Origin: Sipunculus nudus
Lineage: Eukaryota > Annelida > Sipuncula > Golfingiida > Sipunculidae
Assembly: GCA_026874595.1 (NCBI GenBank)
Contig: CM049314.1
Location: 17,602,729-17,666,728, forward strand
Reading direction: 5' to 3'
DNA: 64,000 bases
The notes below the pieces were generated by a model. That model searched no databases and had not been told where the DNA came from. It saw only the letters and a program-made list of their open reading frames with translations. The position numbers and the translations under genes are program-made. Shown piece by piece: positions 49,927 to 63,300 of the stretch; position 1 is the stretch's first letter, and every line of letters starts with the position of its first letter.

Positions 49927-51546
49927 GTATATATACACTATACATGTTGGTTATACAATATGCCTGTACGCTAGCTACAAAAAGCATGTATCGTGTTTCA
50001 GTTCTCATACACGTAACTCAGCAGTATTGCAGGGCCGCTTTTTCTTTCGAGACAACACAAAGCGGCACCGTAAATAAAAACGCCACAGTTCTTGTGATAA
50101 CGTGAACAGAAATATCAAGTCACGCGAGCAATTACTTTCTAAATATAGCCACGTTAACCTGAACAGACTTAAGGTCACGTGATGGGGGCTGCACATATGT
50201 AGTCGCCCTGACATCGACTGAACAATCTCAGCATGTATAGTTTGGTTACGCTCTTTACACAGCGCTTTACCTATAGGGCTGCTACCTATATCGTAAGGCG
50301 CTGTTTGTTATGACCTCGGATCCTGAATGGCAACACCAGAGGGGAGCACTGTATTTTTGTCCAATCAGATGAGACCTTGTGCTGGAAGACAAAGCCAAGC
50401 GAGGAATACACAGAGCCAATCATATAAATTTCTTTTTGAGTGACAGCTCATCCCCCAGCGTAACCGTCTGAACAGGTCACAGGCTCAGAGAGAATTGCCC
50501 CTGACGTGGTTTGCTTAGGGCCTTTGGCACATAGGATGCTCGGCCGGTGAGCTGTAATTCAAACGAAACGTAACAACAAAGGCTGCGTGCACACCTCGCT
50601 TGCTGGTTTCAGGTCTGCAGACAACAGATACATGGCTACGGTAACACAGTCATAATGTCATAATCGAATCGGTCGATGATGCGAGAATGCAGAGGGAGCA
50701 ATTTGAATTCGACCGGAAACTCAATAAGCGGCGCTTGAAGCGCAGCAATGGGCGGAGCCAGGATGCCTGTCGAGTGTTTGTTTATTGGCATCTGACTGGC
50801 TGCTTGTCACATCATACGCACGTTTATTTCAGTGGAAAACGAACCGCCATCTGGTGTCTAAATATATCATAAACGGTCAAAGCTGGCAGCGTGAAAATCG
50901 GTTGCTTCTTTAGAAGCGCAAGATTTCCGCTGCCTCGGAAGCGTATAGTTTGGTATGCCGTGTACAATATACATGTATACCACTATATACCGTAGTATAC
51001 GGTTATAATCACTTCGTGTCTTGACTTTTACTTTTATTATTATACCAGTGGAGCTAGAGGAAGCGAAATTGTGCACGAGCCACAGCAATTTGCAGAGAGC
51101 CAAGGTTTATATGACTAATTATCGTAACATACTCAAAGGTGTGTGTAAATATTTTTGTTATAATGCTCTGCAACACATATATTTAAGAATAAATGATAAA
51201 TGTAGTTTACATTTTAGTGTTTTTTGTTTTTTGTAATAAGATGTCATAAGACACGTAAACATTTTAGAAAAGACTATTTTTTATCCCTGTCTACCACCCA
51301 ACCCTCCCCGTTCCGTCGTTTCAATAACAAGTTTATGAAATATAGTCTACATCATGAAATAATCATGTCTTGCGCTCTCTTTAATGTCAAGTGGCGTCGT
51401 GCCGACACAGGCGTTACGTAATATATGGAAGCATGCAGCTGCGCATGACATCACCCATCAACCAGGAAGACATTGAAATAAAGTTCCCTATATTGGCGAT
51501 GGAAATACCATAAATTTATCATCGTATGGATTTACACAACTCGCGC
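47612..51546. other. Intergenic, no supported gene
   Basis: Frames of 60-108 codons without recognisable similarity on either strand. It contains a (GA)n tract (49890-49924). Confidence 0.5.
49890..49924. repeat. (GA)n microsatellite
   Basis: About 17 GA units. Confidence 0.95.
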
Positions 51547-51746
51547 ATTTACTTTTTCACATGCAGTGATTCTTGCACGTTAGTTGTGTAGTCGAGCATG
51601 GTGACAAACCCATCCGTGGATGCGTTTAACATACACCATGGATATTTCTTAATGAGAAACGCTCGTGTAACGACATAGCCATCCGTGATAAAAAAAACCC
51701 CAGAGAATAAATCACATGCCTTGGCATAAACGGACTGCTGAACTAG

Positions 51747-51949
51747 TTTCCGCTGATACTTGTGTCCCTTTGTTTTGTGGCTGGCCGAACACCATATACT
51801 TCGCTGAGGACACATTCAGGTGTATACAATGTAGTATGTGTCCTCCTACACAAGCTGTCTCAGCGAAAAAGATCGTCGGTTGTGGTTATGTATGGTCAAG
51901 TGCTGACCCCTATCGGGGAGATGGAGACGCAGCAGAAACTGTTGTTGAG
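51747..51949 (+). CDS. Candidate exon encoding a TNF-receptor-type cysteine-rich module
   Basis: The frame reads SADTCVPLFCGWPNTIYFAE, DTFRCIQCSMCPPTQAVSAK, then KIVGCGY..GDGDA. The pattern Y..(D)..C-x2-C-x2-CPP..GCGY is that of the first cysteine-rich domain of TNF receptors, closest in my memory to the EDAR/XEDAR/TROY group (C-x2-C-x2-CGPG..CGYG). The spacing between the third and fourth Cys is longer than in vertebrates. A donor GAG|GTAGAG ends it at 51949. The acceptor could be at 51746 (GAACTAG) or 51819 (CATTCAG); neither has a strong pyrimidine tract. No flanking exons were found, so this may be a lone exon with long introns, a relic, or chance. Confidence 0.35.
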
Positions 51950-54708
51950 GTAGAGTGCACTCTGAGAGCGCATACCCCCGCCAACGCCAGACTTTCTTCA
52001 CGATCATTCCTGCACATTATTATGCCTCAAAATTCAAAATATAATAGTTAAACAGTTTATCAATAGAGGTCAGAACTCGTGACAGTTCCGCATGTACGAC
52101 TTGAAGACAGATGTTTATAAATATGCGTACTTTAATTTTAAAAGAGAATCAACTCAGCGGTCATTCAACGATTTGGCATTTTCCCTTCGACCAATCTTTC
52201 CACAAAATAATCATTATATCTCAAAATCTGTTTCATATTTCATAAACAGACAAAATGTTAGAGGGTGTAAAAGCATGGCCTTATCACCCTGATATGACGG
52301 ATGCATATATAATATTTGAGTACGATATTAGATTAATGTCGACCTACAGTCTTTTGTTGTATATAGATGGTCGAAAAGCACAAGTATAAATTGTGCAGGA
52401 GGTAATCACATGATCATGACGTCATAACTGTACCCTGGCATCCCCATCAAACTGTCTGCGGTATGTTTACATTAAAACATGAAGTCCCCGCGGGCCGATA
52501 CACCACGTTTTATAGCCGAGTTATAACGTCACCTTACGGGGAGTTGTCGGGGGTCAACACACGGAATTCATCTTTTATTATTCCGTGTGAGAGGGCTAAT
52601 CAAAACGTCAATATGTCGCCATTAAGACGTACCAATCCGACAGGAACAAATCTTTAAAGATCGTTCTGCTCGCCATTTCTTATTCTATTTCGATTTTACC
52701 AAAGCATGTTGTCAGGTAAAAAAAAGTGCGGTATGTATATCATGAGCATTCATGACTTATTAGTGATCTAATTAAGGTATTACATTTTATTGTAATTAAA
52801 TTATTTAATATGTTTATAAATAAAAAGTCACAAGTTATAACTTCAGGGAACCCATTTACATAGGTCAGCCAACCTTTTTTGCATGATGACCCTCCGTCTG
52901 TCCATTCGGCAAAATGTCCATTTTTGAAGGCTCAAATCGCAACGGTTAGCAACTAGAAAAGTACAATTCGACATCCGGAAAGGTCAAATACCGACAATAT
53001 ATTAATATTCTTATCTGAAACCATCAATTTGGTCAAGGTGACCTAATTTTGGTTAATAAAAATGAACGTTCGAATTTCAAGGTAACCACACTTTAATAAT
53101 TAAGCAATCGGATTTTTTATATGAAGTTTGTTTGATTGTAGTAAAGTAGTTTCGAAGTTTTTTTAATATATATTAAAATATAGGTCAGACTTCAGTGAAA
53201 TAGGTCATGCAGACATAAATTAACTATAAATCAGTTCAACGATGACCCGATGCCAAAAATTTGAATTCAAGAGTAAATACTCTCACTTGGTTATTTTTTT
53301 TAAGTCTCAGAGATAATAATTTATAAACGGCTTTAAATATCATAAACATGTGCACAAGGGGGCCATCCTGCATGGCGTCATGAAACGGAAAAAAAGCCTA
53401 GCAAGACCAAAAGGTATTGCAAATTTGAACGCAGAAATTAAAACTGCTAAGTACTGTGATGAAGAATGCTTAGCTCCTGTATTGCTCTGATTTTTGCACT
53501 TTGTACTATGGCAGAAAAATGTCTGATTTCAATAAGGCGTTCCAGTGAAATTAATATATGTTTTTCCAATTATATGACTGATCTTTTCAATGATGTTTCA
53601 ATGTCAAGATAATAATTTTCTAAAGTAAAAATGAAGGAATTGTTTGTTGCGTTTCTAGTTTGTTTGAAATAGGTCTGCCAGATCCACGTGCCACTTTCAA
53701 GGTAGTCCATGTATATAAATTGTAGAGATATTTGAGATATACAGAATGACAGTTACTCTGTATAGATTTATTGTTTGGAAATTTCAAAATAATTAGTTTC
53801 CGTTGTATATACATATAACGTTATGTCGGCGTGGCGTGCACGGTATACCCCGTGTTTTGCTGACTCTGACCGGCGTATCGTAACAGACGTCGGGATGAGC
53901 GGCCGACCGGTCATATTACAAGCCCGCGCTCTGAACCACGGACGTCTGCGCGCCGCCCAGGCGAGGGTTGGAAACGGTTAATTATTAAGGAGAGACATTC
54001 TAGCGGCGAGGGTATTCCTCGGGGGAACCAATTGAATAATACTTGAGTCAGACGGGGCCCGTTAACTCTGTACATTCAGAGGCACTGACCTAAAGATAAG
54101 AATAATGATGACCAGAGTCCTCAAACCACACGCTCAGTCAGCCGGACCTGACGAGGTCATGACGTTTACCGAGATGTCTTGTGCCTCGTGTTCACTTATC
54201 CTCCGGCTGATGAGTCGTCTGAGGTAAGAAATTGTCCAGTCGTTGTTACTAAGAATAGACGAGTTTTTTTCTCGTTACCATGGTAACGTTGGAGGCTAGC
54301 TGACGTGGGTAGTAATGTCAACGTGTAACTATAGAGTATGGCGGGGTAATCCGTCCCGCCGTGCTGTAATTCTGTACGGCCCCCGTGAATCACCACGCCG
54401 CACGCGTTTACTCTATTCCTCACTCTCAGTAGTCGTCTGACCTTCTCACTGCGTTATAAGGCCTGTCCTCACAGAAATCTTACGTGGGTGAATTCAATGG
54501 ATTTTAAAGGTTAAACTGATCATTTTCTTGTCGAAACAACCTGCATTTTGAATTGGTAGTTCTTTTATTTAGTATATACCCGCAGTTGTATAGCTGAATC
54601 ATAAACCGGGCTCGGAATTCGGACTGTACCTCAGACTGTGGTTTGTCTGAAAGAAATGCAGTCATACGCACTATCAGTATTCTAATATCTATAATAACAT
54701 TATCTTTA

Positions 54709-54714
<6 letters not shown>
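51950..54714. other. Intergenic or intronic, no supported gene
   Basis: A block at 52860-53110 has CCCTCCGTCTGTCCATTCGG and GGTCAAGGTGACCTAATTTTGG, resembling a decayed piece of the GTCCGTCC element family. Positions 53830-53950 are CpG-rich. No exon is supported. Confidence 0.4.
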
Positions 54715-54778
<64 letters not shown>

Positions 54779-54804
54779 TGTGTGTGTGTCTGTGTGTTTG
54801 TGTG
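54715..54804. repeat. (AT)n(GT)n microsatellite
   Basis: A short AT array followed by about 30 GT units with a few GTCT interruptions. Confidence 0.95.
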
Positions 54805-55969
54805 ATATATGATTTTAATGATTCTTTTGCAGAGGGTTAGGTTGAAGTGCCATCAATCGAGCCGCCTTTGCTCTTTCAAAGACAGTGCTGATCTGTGATG
54901 AAGTCATCGAGTTTGCTCAAGCGTGACACACATTTGTCTCGGCTTGGATTCATATGAATCATATCTGGCTTTTATATACATATCACAAACTATAATGTAT
55001 ATGCAAAGTTTGAACAGGTCCCAGGTAACATTCTTGATCTGATAATCTAGAATGCTGGCGGAGGTATGCGGTCTCTGAGTGCATTTCAATTATTGTTTTC
55101 ATCGTTGTCTATTTTTTCCTTGTGGGCGTTGCATTAAAAAAAAAGAGAAAGAAAACCACACAGACAGACAGACAGAAGGATAATGGCACTTCTGCTCTAT
55201 ATGGTTGTGTTTTACGATGAGAGTGTACAGTAAATGATTTTCTGTGAGCATCACAGTATTGTAAAACACCCGTTGCGTGATGTAAAAGCAAACCATTAAT
55301 TAGCGTGCCCCGTCAGTTGCCATTAACTTGTTCACGATTTAGTTAAGCGGGCATATCGACTTTTTTTTGCCTGCGGGCTGGTTTCTCTGCGTTACAGACA
55401 GACGCCTGCCCCACCCTGGTGACGTCACCACCTTGAGAGGAGTATTGTTGCCGGTGTGTGAGAGTAGTCGCGGCGTACAAACATTGATTTAGAGAACGTG
55501 CAGATCCAGGACCGGGGGTACTGAGCGGCCGCCGGGATGTCGGATACCGGATCAATAATCAGATACTGCGTGGCCATGACGGCCGGCCCAGTACGTTTAC
55601 ATGTACATATACGTGCATGGAACGGTCACGTTTCTGGGCAGTATATTGTCATCGTAAACTCGAGCCGATGTTTAATTAATTTCTCTGTGTTTAATAAAAT
55701 TCAATGCGTATACCTTAGTTTATGTAAACGGATTATCAGTTTTGCGTATGCACACAGCGTCGCTTACAATACAATACAATGAACAAAGTTTTATTTATAG
55801 TCAATTTTAAGAAAAGTTCAAACATTAGCCAAAGGCTATTATCACCGACTAATTACAACAAACGACCGCGCCCCCGACAAACCAAAATCCCGCATGTTTA
55901 CATCAATCTCTTTATCAATATATAAATGTTTGAAGAATTTTAATCCATCCGATTGCAGAAAATATCAGG

Positions 55970-56340
55970 GGAGAAGTCCGTTATACAAACATCGCCATAG
56001 AAAACACCCGTTACACTTTTTATATGTAGAGATGGCTTAAGTGCATGGCGTCCATATTAGACATCGCCATGCATATAAAACGTCCCTTACTCATAGAGAT
56101 GGCTGTAAGAGGCGTCCGTTGTAAAAACATCGACATAGAAAACGTCCGTTATACATAGAACTGGCTACAAGATTCGTCCGTTTTCACTGTATAGAAACGT
56201 CCGTTTACTAGAAATGGCTGTAAGAGGTGTCAGTCTTAAAAATCGTCAAAGAAAAGTCCGTCAAGGAACGGCTGTAAAGTAGCCATAAGAAACGTCCCAT
56301 AAATAGACGCCATGCAATATATTGGAAACGTCAGTTCTAT
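55970..56340. repeat. Degenerate tandem array built on ACGTCCGTT and ATGGCTGTAAGA
   Basis: Six or more imperfect units share CGTCCGTT(A/T)(T/A), CATAGAAA, (A)TGGCTGTAAGAGG and ACATCGCCAT. The spacing varies from about 40 to 70 bp. It continues weakly past the (AT)n array at 56351. Confidence 0.75.
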
Positions 56341-56346
56341 AAAGCA

Positions 56347-56350
<4 letters not shown>

Positions 56351-56402
<52 letters not shown>
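56351..56402. repeat. (AT)n microsatellite
   Basis: About 25 AT units within the degenerate array. Confidence 0.96.
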
Positions 56403-56407
<5 letters not shown>

Positions 56408-57977
56408 TAAAGACGTTCGTTTTAGACATGGCTGTAGGAAAATCCGTTATATTTATAGGCATAGCTATAGAAAGTGGTTGATGCAAACACTGGCCCCGCA
56501 GAATTGTGAAAAATTCCCTCATAAATTTATAAGCAACTTTTGTATCCTCTCTGGATGTTAGCATGTACTTAATCTCAAGAGATTTCTTGAAAGTGATTTA
56601 GGATTGGAAAACTGCATGGACAGTCTGTTTTCATGGTAACGCCAGTATACGTTATTTGGAGTCTGATTTAGACAAATAGGAAAAATAGGTCACGCAGACG
56701 TATTGTTCCAGACAATGCCATTCAGGAAGTATTTATTATAAAAGACGTCTCTAGGAAACGTGTAATACGGAAACTGACAAGGAAACTTAAGTGGTATGAA
56801 TTCGTTGAAATATATGGCCCATGTACAGGAAACACGCAAACGACCAGTTAAACTGCATCATATTCTGTTAATGGGGAATTACTCTGAGATATATGATATG
56901 ACGGCCACGGTCTTAGGCGTTGCATGGCTGTATAAAATAATCCCTGAGTCAGCGTGATATGAAACCATCCCCCACGACAGACAAAGACATATAGGGGGTC
57001 CTGCATGCTGCACGGTCCTGCATATATGCTTAAACTGAAATTTCCAGTGCTCCTCGTAACTGTTATAATATGCATATACGTTTTAACGGTTTGATGACGT
57101 TTATAAATGTACATGTGTATTAACATTTCCCGGTCACATTTGACACAAGCTTGTATATATATATGAAACAAAGTCAAAATACACAGCAGCATTAACCTGA
57201 TGTACCCTTCAGGTTTTGTGGAAATTATTGATGTGAAAACTCAGCTAGAGAACAATGCGTGTGGCTGTCCCATGTGTTATCACTTGCATATAAATATAAA
57301 TACATGTATATCTTGTTAATATGTAGATCTATACAAATGTGCGTAGATATAAAAGAAACCTTTGCTCGTTGTTTGTTATGCATGGTTATGAAAACTTGAA
57401 ATGAATATACTGATTCATATATTAAATTTATTGATCATATTATATAGATAATTAAGTGATATTAGCTGTTATGTTGTGGGTCATCTGCGTGCGGAGTGAA
57501 TGATTGATTAGCACTGTGGGTGACATGTCGGTTTTGACAGATACCTAGCCTCTCTAAACCACCATGATCAAAACCATCAAATCACCGTGCATCCAGTATG
57601 TGAAATAAAAAAAGCTTTATAGTTTCTCAACAAGAATAAGATATATATTATACTTTATCTTGTCAGATTTCCCGTTACGTGTACAGCTGTACTAGAGAGG
57701 ACGTAATCTAGAACAGGGAAGTATGACGAGCCCCACGACACATAATGTGTTGTGGCCTATCCGTTTGCACTATATTTATTCAAGGATTGTTGGAAACGAA
57801 AGCCTGGTCCCAACAACTGCTGCCTCTAGCGGAAAACTCATGAACTCTTTTTTGTCAGTCCAGACGCCATTCAAACGTGAATGTCCAATTCGTTACTTCA
57901 GACATCCGCGAAAAATAAACAAACTGCAGGATGTCTGTCTGTTTGTCTGTCAATTTTAACAGATTGATGTTTTATTG

Positions 57978-57978
<1 letters not shown>
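56403..57978. other. Intergenic, no supported gene
   Basis: The 114-codon minus frame at 56848-57192 and the 78-codon plus frame at 57723 have no recognisable similarity. Confidence 0.45.

Positions 57979-58014
<36 letters not shown>
57979..58014. repeat. (CT)n microsatellite
   Basis: About 17 CT units with one TTTC interruption. Confidence 0.95.
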
Positions 58015-58107
58015 CACACATCCGTATGTATAATGTTCCCGGGATATTTTACAGGTAAATGCTAATGAGCAAGGGCTCACCTTAAAAAGAGACACCAATA
58101 TGCTTTA

Positions 58108-58256
58108 TATTGATAATAATGGTAATAATTGTAATAATGATAATAATGATAATAATAATGTTTATTGTTGTTTCTATTATTATTATTGTTGTTGTTGTTG
58201 TTATTGTTTTTGTAATTATAATTATTGTCATTATTATTTTTATTATTATAATAATC
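58108..58256. repeat. Facing AAT and ATT trinucleotide arrays
   Basis: AATAATGGTAATAATTGTAA-type sequence to about 58160 is followed by TATTATTATTATTGTTGTTG and further ATT-rich sequence, so the two halves can pair as a long imperfect hairpin. Confidence 0.8.
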
Positions 58257-60168
58257 AAAGACAGTGTCCTATTTCATAGTTTTTGACGCTGCAAAGAAAG
58301 GCCCAGTAGGTTAAAGCAATAATTTTTTTTACTCCTGGCTCTCCCGTCACATGTGAGACGAATTCATCTTGATTTCCTGTAGGTGTCGGGTAAAGTTGAG
58401 TCCACGTGCCGGAGCGGGGCGGCGCCGGTCTCCGGTATGACATTCACGTAAAAGCTTTAACACCATACAACTTGTATTGATTCTCTATTAGACTCGGCCG
58501 GCTAGCGGCTCGTCCTGCTGGGCCGTCTTTTATAAAGACTGGTTTTATCTTTTAGCGCTACGGCACCGCTTCACGGACGAACAAAACGCTTTAAGATAAC
58601 TTGAGTATAAAGACTGGCCGCCCGTCTTCGTCCTAATGTAATATTAATGTATTGATGGGCGCCAGCGCGTCCGTCCGAGTCTCCGCTTAGCGTACGGATT
58701 ATTGCTATAGGTATGCGTGGTGGTTTATCGAAAAAGACAGAGGGATCCAAATAGATTCCGAGTGAACAAAAATCCATCTATCGATTGCGTGGTCAAATCG
58801 AGGTGTTGAGAGGGGGGGGGGGGGGGTAATTACATAAGGTTTACTTACGTGCGTTTTAGTGCAGAACGGTGTTCCAAAATGTTTACAGCTGTAATTGATT
58901 TTGATTTAAGCTCATAGAGCCCCAGGTACGGAGTCATCCTGTAGGGATTTTTACAGGAACGGGGTTAATTTTAACGATTCTCCCCATAGTAATACCATGA
59001 TCCGGAATATATTAAATTTTTTTATTCTAATCAAATTCGACCAGAACCGAATTCCATACAAGACACACACAAAAAATGACAAAGAAAAAATATTAAACGG
59101 TTTATGCAATACTCAAATTTGCTGTTTATATCAGGAAGGTATATTCACCAAATTCCCGTGGATAAGTCCGTGTTTCCCACGAGACCAACGTTTCTGAATT
59201 CTGAGTTTATCAAAAAGACAGTCAGAATCGGCTTCGACGAATTAATGGTTGAGTCTGAAAAAGGTTTCATTGCTTGTGATGCCGTAAATAGTGTTTAGGC
59301 CAATAAGGCTGTATCTCTGCAGTTTCTCGAGGTGGTACGGGATGACGTATATGTACCAGTGTTAAGTGCTTTCACAAGGACCGTCGTTAATTCATCATAT
59401 TATGTATTCTGAGAAATGATTCATTACTCTCTGTATCGTGTATCTTGTTCTAAGTGTAGAACTGTCCTTCGTGGGATGATATGTTATTTCAGGAGACCAG
59501 TGTGATTTTATCAAGAATCGACAGATAGCCCATTCAGAATACAATTTTCCGCTAACTGCGTCTCTTCCTCACCGCTCTGCCTGAACCAGAAAGATCTCGG
59601 TCGCCCGCACCAGAATCGTTAATAGTTTGTACGGGCGGATCTCGTCACTGTGCGCTTACCGTGTACCCAGTGACACGGGATCCCCCATGGCGCGTTGTTG
59701 TTTACTATTACGAGGTCACGCAAGTACGACTGATACACACTCAACAAAGGTCCAAACTTGTCTGACAACATGTGACTATGCATCACGTAATGTCTTTTAA
59801 TTTTCTCCGCTGGCAGAGTTTGACGGAGGTCAACAAGTGTAACATCTCACGTCCTTCTGAATATATATATATATATACCTGGCCGCTTGTCTGTCCGTCT
59901 GTCTGTTTTGCTAAATGGACTCCTTTGTATCAGCACATATGTGTAAATATATACGCTTTATCTCAAACAGCGGGCACGCGTCTTCTATTTTATGATATTT
60001 TATTTACATTTGCGTCCGTGCTATGTACCCGTATCCCTATCCAGACAAGTGGAAACACAGCTTTATCGTTTCTTCAGAATTAATCCTCACTTGCAGCCCG
60101 GGCCTATAACAAGTTGGTATAGCACTGACCCAGTGACACCCATTACTGTACGTTAACCAGAGAAATCA
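58257..60168. other. Intergenic, no supported gene
   Basis: CpG-rich islands near 58395-58440 and 58490-58700, a G-run at 58812-58826 and frames of up to 103 codons. None resembles a known protein. Confidence 0.45.
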
Positions 60169-60176
60169 ATATATAA
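60169..60176 (+). promoter_or_regulatory. TATA box candidate for the 60223 start
   Basis: ATATATAAAG lies about 50 bp upstream of an ATG that opens a signal-peptide-like frame. The spacing would give a very short 5' UTR. Confidence 0.3.
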
Positions 60177-60222
60177 AGTAACGTGGGATGGAGATAAAAA
60201 GTAATGCTTATAATGGACAAAT

Positions 60223-60327
60223 ATGTCCTGGTTTCACACCAGTGTAGTCGTGATCCTAGCTTTGTATTCATCTGCCGTAGGTTCACAGACAACGAAACTC
60301 CATGAAGTCAGTCTCAGTGCTTTGTAT
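60223..60327 (+). CDS. Candidate first exon encoding a signal peptide
   Basis: The ATG has A at -3. It encodes MSWFHTSVVVILALYSSAVG followed by SQTTKLHEVSLSAL. It has a typical signal peptide layout: short start, hydrophobic core, Ser/Ala/Gly region suited to cleavage after VG-S. A GTATGT donor follows GCTTT at about 60327, just before a (CA)n array; without splicing the frame runs into the repeat and ends as Tyr/Ile/His-rich sequence, which is unlikely to be real. No second exon could be identified, so the product is unknown. It could be chance. Confidence 0.35.
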
Positions 60328-60330
60328 GTT

Positions 60331-60333
<3 letters not shown>

Positions 60334-60373
<40 letters not shown>
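60334..60373. repeat. (CA)n microsatellite
   Basis: About 20 CA units followed by an AT tract. Confidence 0.96.
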
Positions 60374-60381
<8 letters not shown>

Positions 60382-63300
60382 TTATATATATATTGTATAC
60401 CTGAATTAAGTATACGCTTAAATATATATGCATTACATACATATATTACATATATATATATACATATATTACAGGTATATCTCATCGTGTCGACGATATA
60501 TGAGAACACTGCAATCCATTATTTTTCTTATTATTCCATTCACATTTTTTTGTTTTCTCCTTTGTCTGTCTCTATGTCTGTCTCCCTCTCATTTTCTGTC
60601 TCATTAATGTACTATCTATAACATCTCTACATTCATTGGCCTTTCTTTTCTTCTAAATTTCTATTGTCAATCGTTTCCTTATTCTTAAGTGACAGACACT
60701 GCCTGTGACTGTTTTATTAGTACAGTATAATGTATCCAGGTTTTAAATATTAGAATCACCATCATCAGATCTAATCTTTAAGATTTTCTTGGTTTTTGTT
60801 TTGCTGTCCGGAATTTTTCCCATTTGCATTGTCCAGAAATGTGTTCTGCTATACTGCTGGAGCTTTGGGACTTCAGAATAAAACTCATGTCACGCGGGAG
60901 ACGATTTAAATTAAATTATATACTCATTTAAGATATACATGACATTGAAGAAATAACCGGGAAGAGTAATTATGCTTAAAATTTGATTTTTAAATCTTAT
61001 CCAGGAGACGTTACGTTTATACGTATTGTGACGATATTGTCTGTACCAATTAGAAACATTGTATGAATCTGACAGGTGTACTTCACTGAGCCAGATTGTG
61101 CCCCACTGGGTATACAAGGCCAAAACAGATATGAAAAAAAGGATTTTAGATTTCTCGAAGACTAATGACAGCCATTCGATGCTTAGGGAAAAGCTGATTC
61201 AAGCATTGAAACTTTTTACTTACGTCCAATGGTGATCCCATAGTGAACTTACCGGTCGGCTATGGCATAAGTATCATTTACCATTTGTTGTCAGAACTGT
61301 TTTGGAAGAAAAAAAGGCATCGAAAAACCTACTGTGTTCGTCGTAAAGCATTTAGACATTATACACAATTTAGGATCAGCTTCAGTCTCTGACACGACAT
61401 GGGATTTCTGCATGTATATGACGGCCATGATTAAAGGACAGTATCCATGTGTCTTTATTTACAACTTGGCGGATGAATATTTGCGTTGTTACACCCACAG
61501 TGCCTTATTTAAGCCGGCGCGTTTGTAGTTCTTAGTTATTTAGCAAAATAATCAATTAATTATGTATCCTTTGAATTATTAGGATTACTTAAAAAAAAAT
61601 AGCATCACATGTGTGTCCGAATGCATTAATTGCTTTTGGGGAAAACTCCCCTCTTAGTTTCGGGCAAGATTCTTGCCAAAATGGTGATATTAGCGTAGCG
61701 GTAGCGACCTCTAGTGGAGATTGTCTCCGATACAGTAAAAAAAAATGTTTCGTTTGTGTCAACACTTACTGAATTTGAAAACGGAATTTTCTGCTTTTGG
61801 CAAGTTTTATTCAAAATGGCCGGAGTTAAACAGCGGTGTTTGATTAGGGAAATGCCAATCATCGGCTTAACTTGCATGCCGCTTTAATATTCTACACCCA
61901 GTCAGATATACGTATTTTTACAATTTGTAAGCACCCAATCACAATGCCTGACAGATTGTTTATGCTTTGACATATTAGGGTCATCACACCCAATCTCCTG
62001 ACAGCGCTCCCTGGTGGAATGTTCCAGTTTCTGTGTGTATTCAGAATGGTAAAACCGAAGATAGATACGTATGTTTGAAATAAAGTTTAACACCTACAGA
62101 TTTGCTGAAATCTGTCACGTTTTATCATTGTCATAGCCTCTGACGACAAGCCGCCGATGTACGTGGAATCTCATTTATAAAACGAGTACCTGACACCTTC
62201 GGTCGGATCAAATTTAACTTTTTCTTCAAATATTTTTTATTATCGGAGTCGCGGGGATAACGTTACTCAAGGAAAAAACTTGAAGCAGCTGTGGCCGGTT
62301 TTCTGTCACGTCCTGCGCGGCTTGGATTGAATACACGGTTCCAGAGTTATAATCAATACCCCGAGGACGGACGTCAACCTAAGATTAATGGTATCTTCCT
62401 GGTAAAGATATTTTCATTCCTGCTTTCGTCACTGCTGCAAGACTAATACATCCGCCGTCCGTCAGAAGTAATTATTATCTGGTTCGTGTGTCTGGTATAA
62501 AAATAACACACCGGGGGTGTATACTTGCAACCATTACTGATCAGTTTAAAAACAAAATGAATCAACAAACTAAACAAAGGAGTTTAGTGTAAATTGTACA
62601 TTTGGTTGTTTTGATTTGGAGTGCACGCGATATATTATCGAGACCGATAGAGGATATAAAGAATTAAGTAATTTCACCACTAAACCGCAGAATTGTTTGT
62701 GCATACGAAGAAGTGTAACTTTCATTCTTATATGTTACAATAATTTAAACCTACAGCTTTTAAATTTGAACGAACGCGTGGTTTGCTCGTTTAGGCATGA
62801 GAGAGTGCTCACAGAAGAAATCGACTTTATATACAAAGACCTTTACACAAATATATATATATATGTATGACGTCCTGAGTAATACCGAACCTCCCCAAAC
62901 CTCTCTATGCTTTCTGTATTTGCACAGTAACATGTAGGGCTGCATGGGTTTTTAGCATGCACCCTATATTCTGGAACAATACGTATTGCAATATATATAC
63001 TTAAAGAGATACCCGATACGTATTGACGATCCGCTTCATTTTCCTTTAATTGTGTATATCATTTCTGACTGAAAACTCTGTGGATAAATTTTTCGTAAAC
63101 AAATAAAAAAGACGGCAATATTAGCCTTACATTGCCATGGAAATACCGAGAACTGTATGTACATTCGTCATCCATCTCAAGAAAAAAAAGTCCACGTTTT
63201 ATAAATAACCCAGACTATATAGTTAAGAGTTGTATGACTTGTATCTCTATTTGTGAGCTGTTTTTGTGTTTCATCGATACGATGATACATCATGTATAGC

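Noticed and set aside
51549-51815. 88-codon minus-strand frame opposite the possible TNF-receptor exon
   Set aside because: No recognised motif, and it begins at no convincing start or acceptor; the plus-strand cysteine pattern is the better reading.
53821-53950. tRNA-like stretch on the minus strand (GTGGTTCAGAGCGCGGGCTT then GTAAT)
   Set aside because: It resembles a tRNA D-arm/anticodon region, but there is no GGTTCGAATCC-type B box or acceptor stem, and a nearby 5-bp stem has a loop of the wrong size. A decayed tRNA-derived SINE head remains possible.
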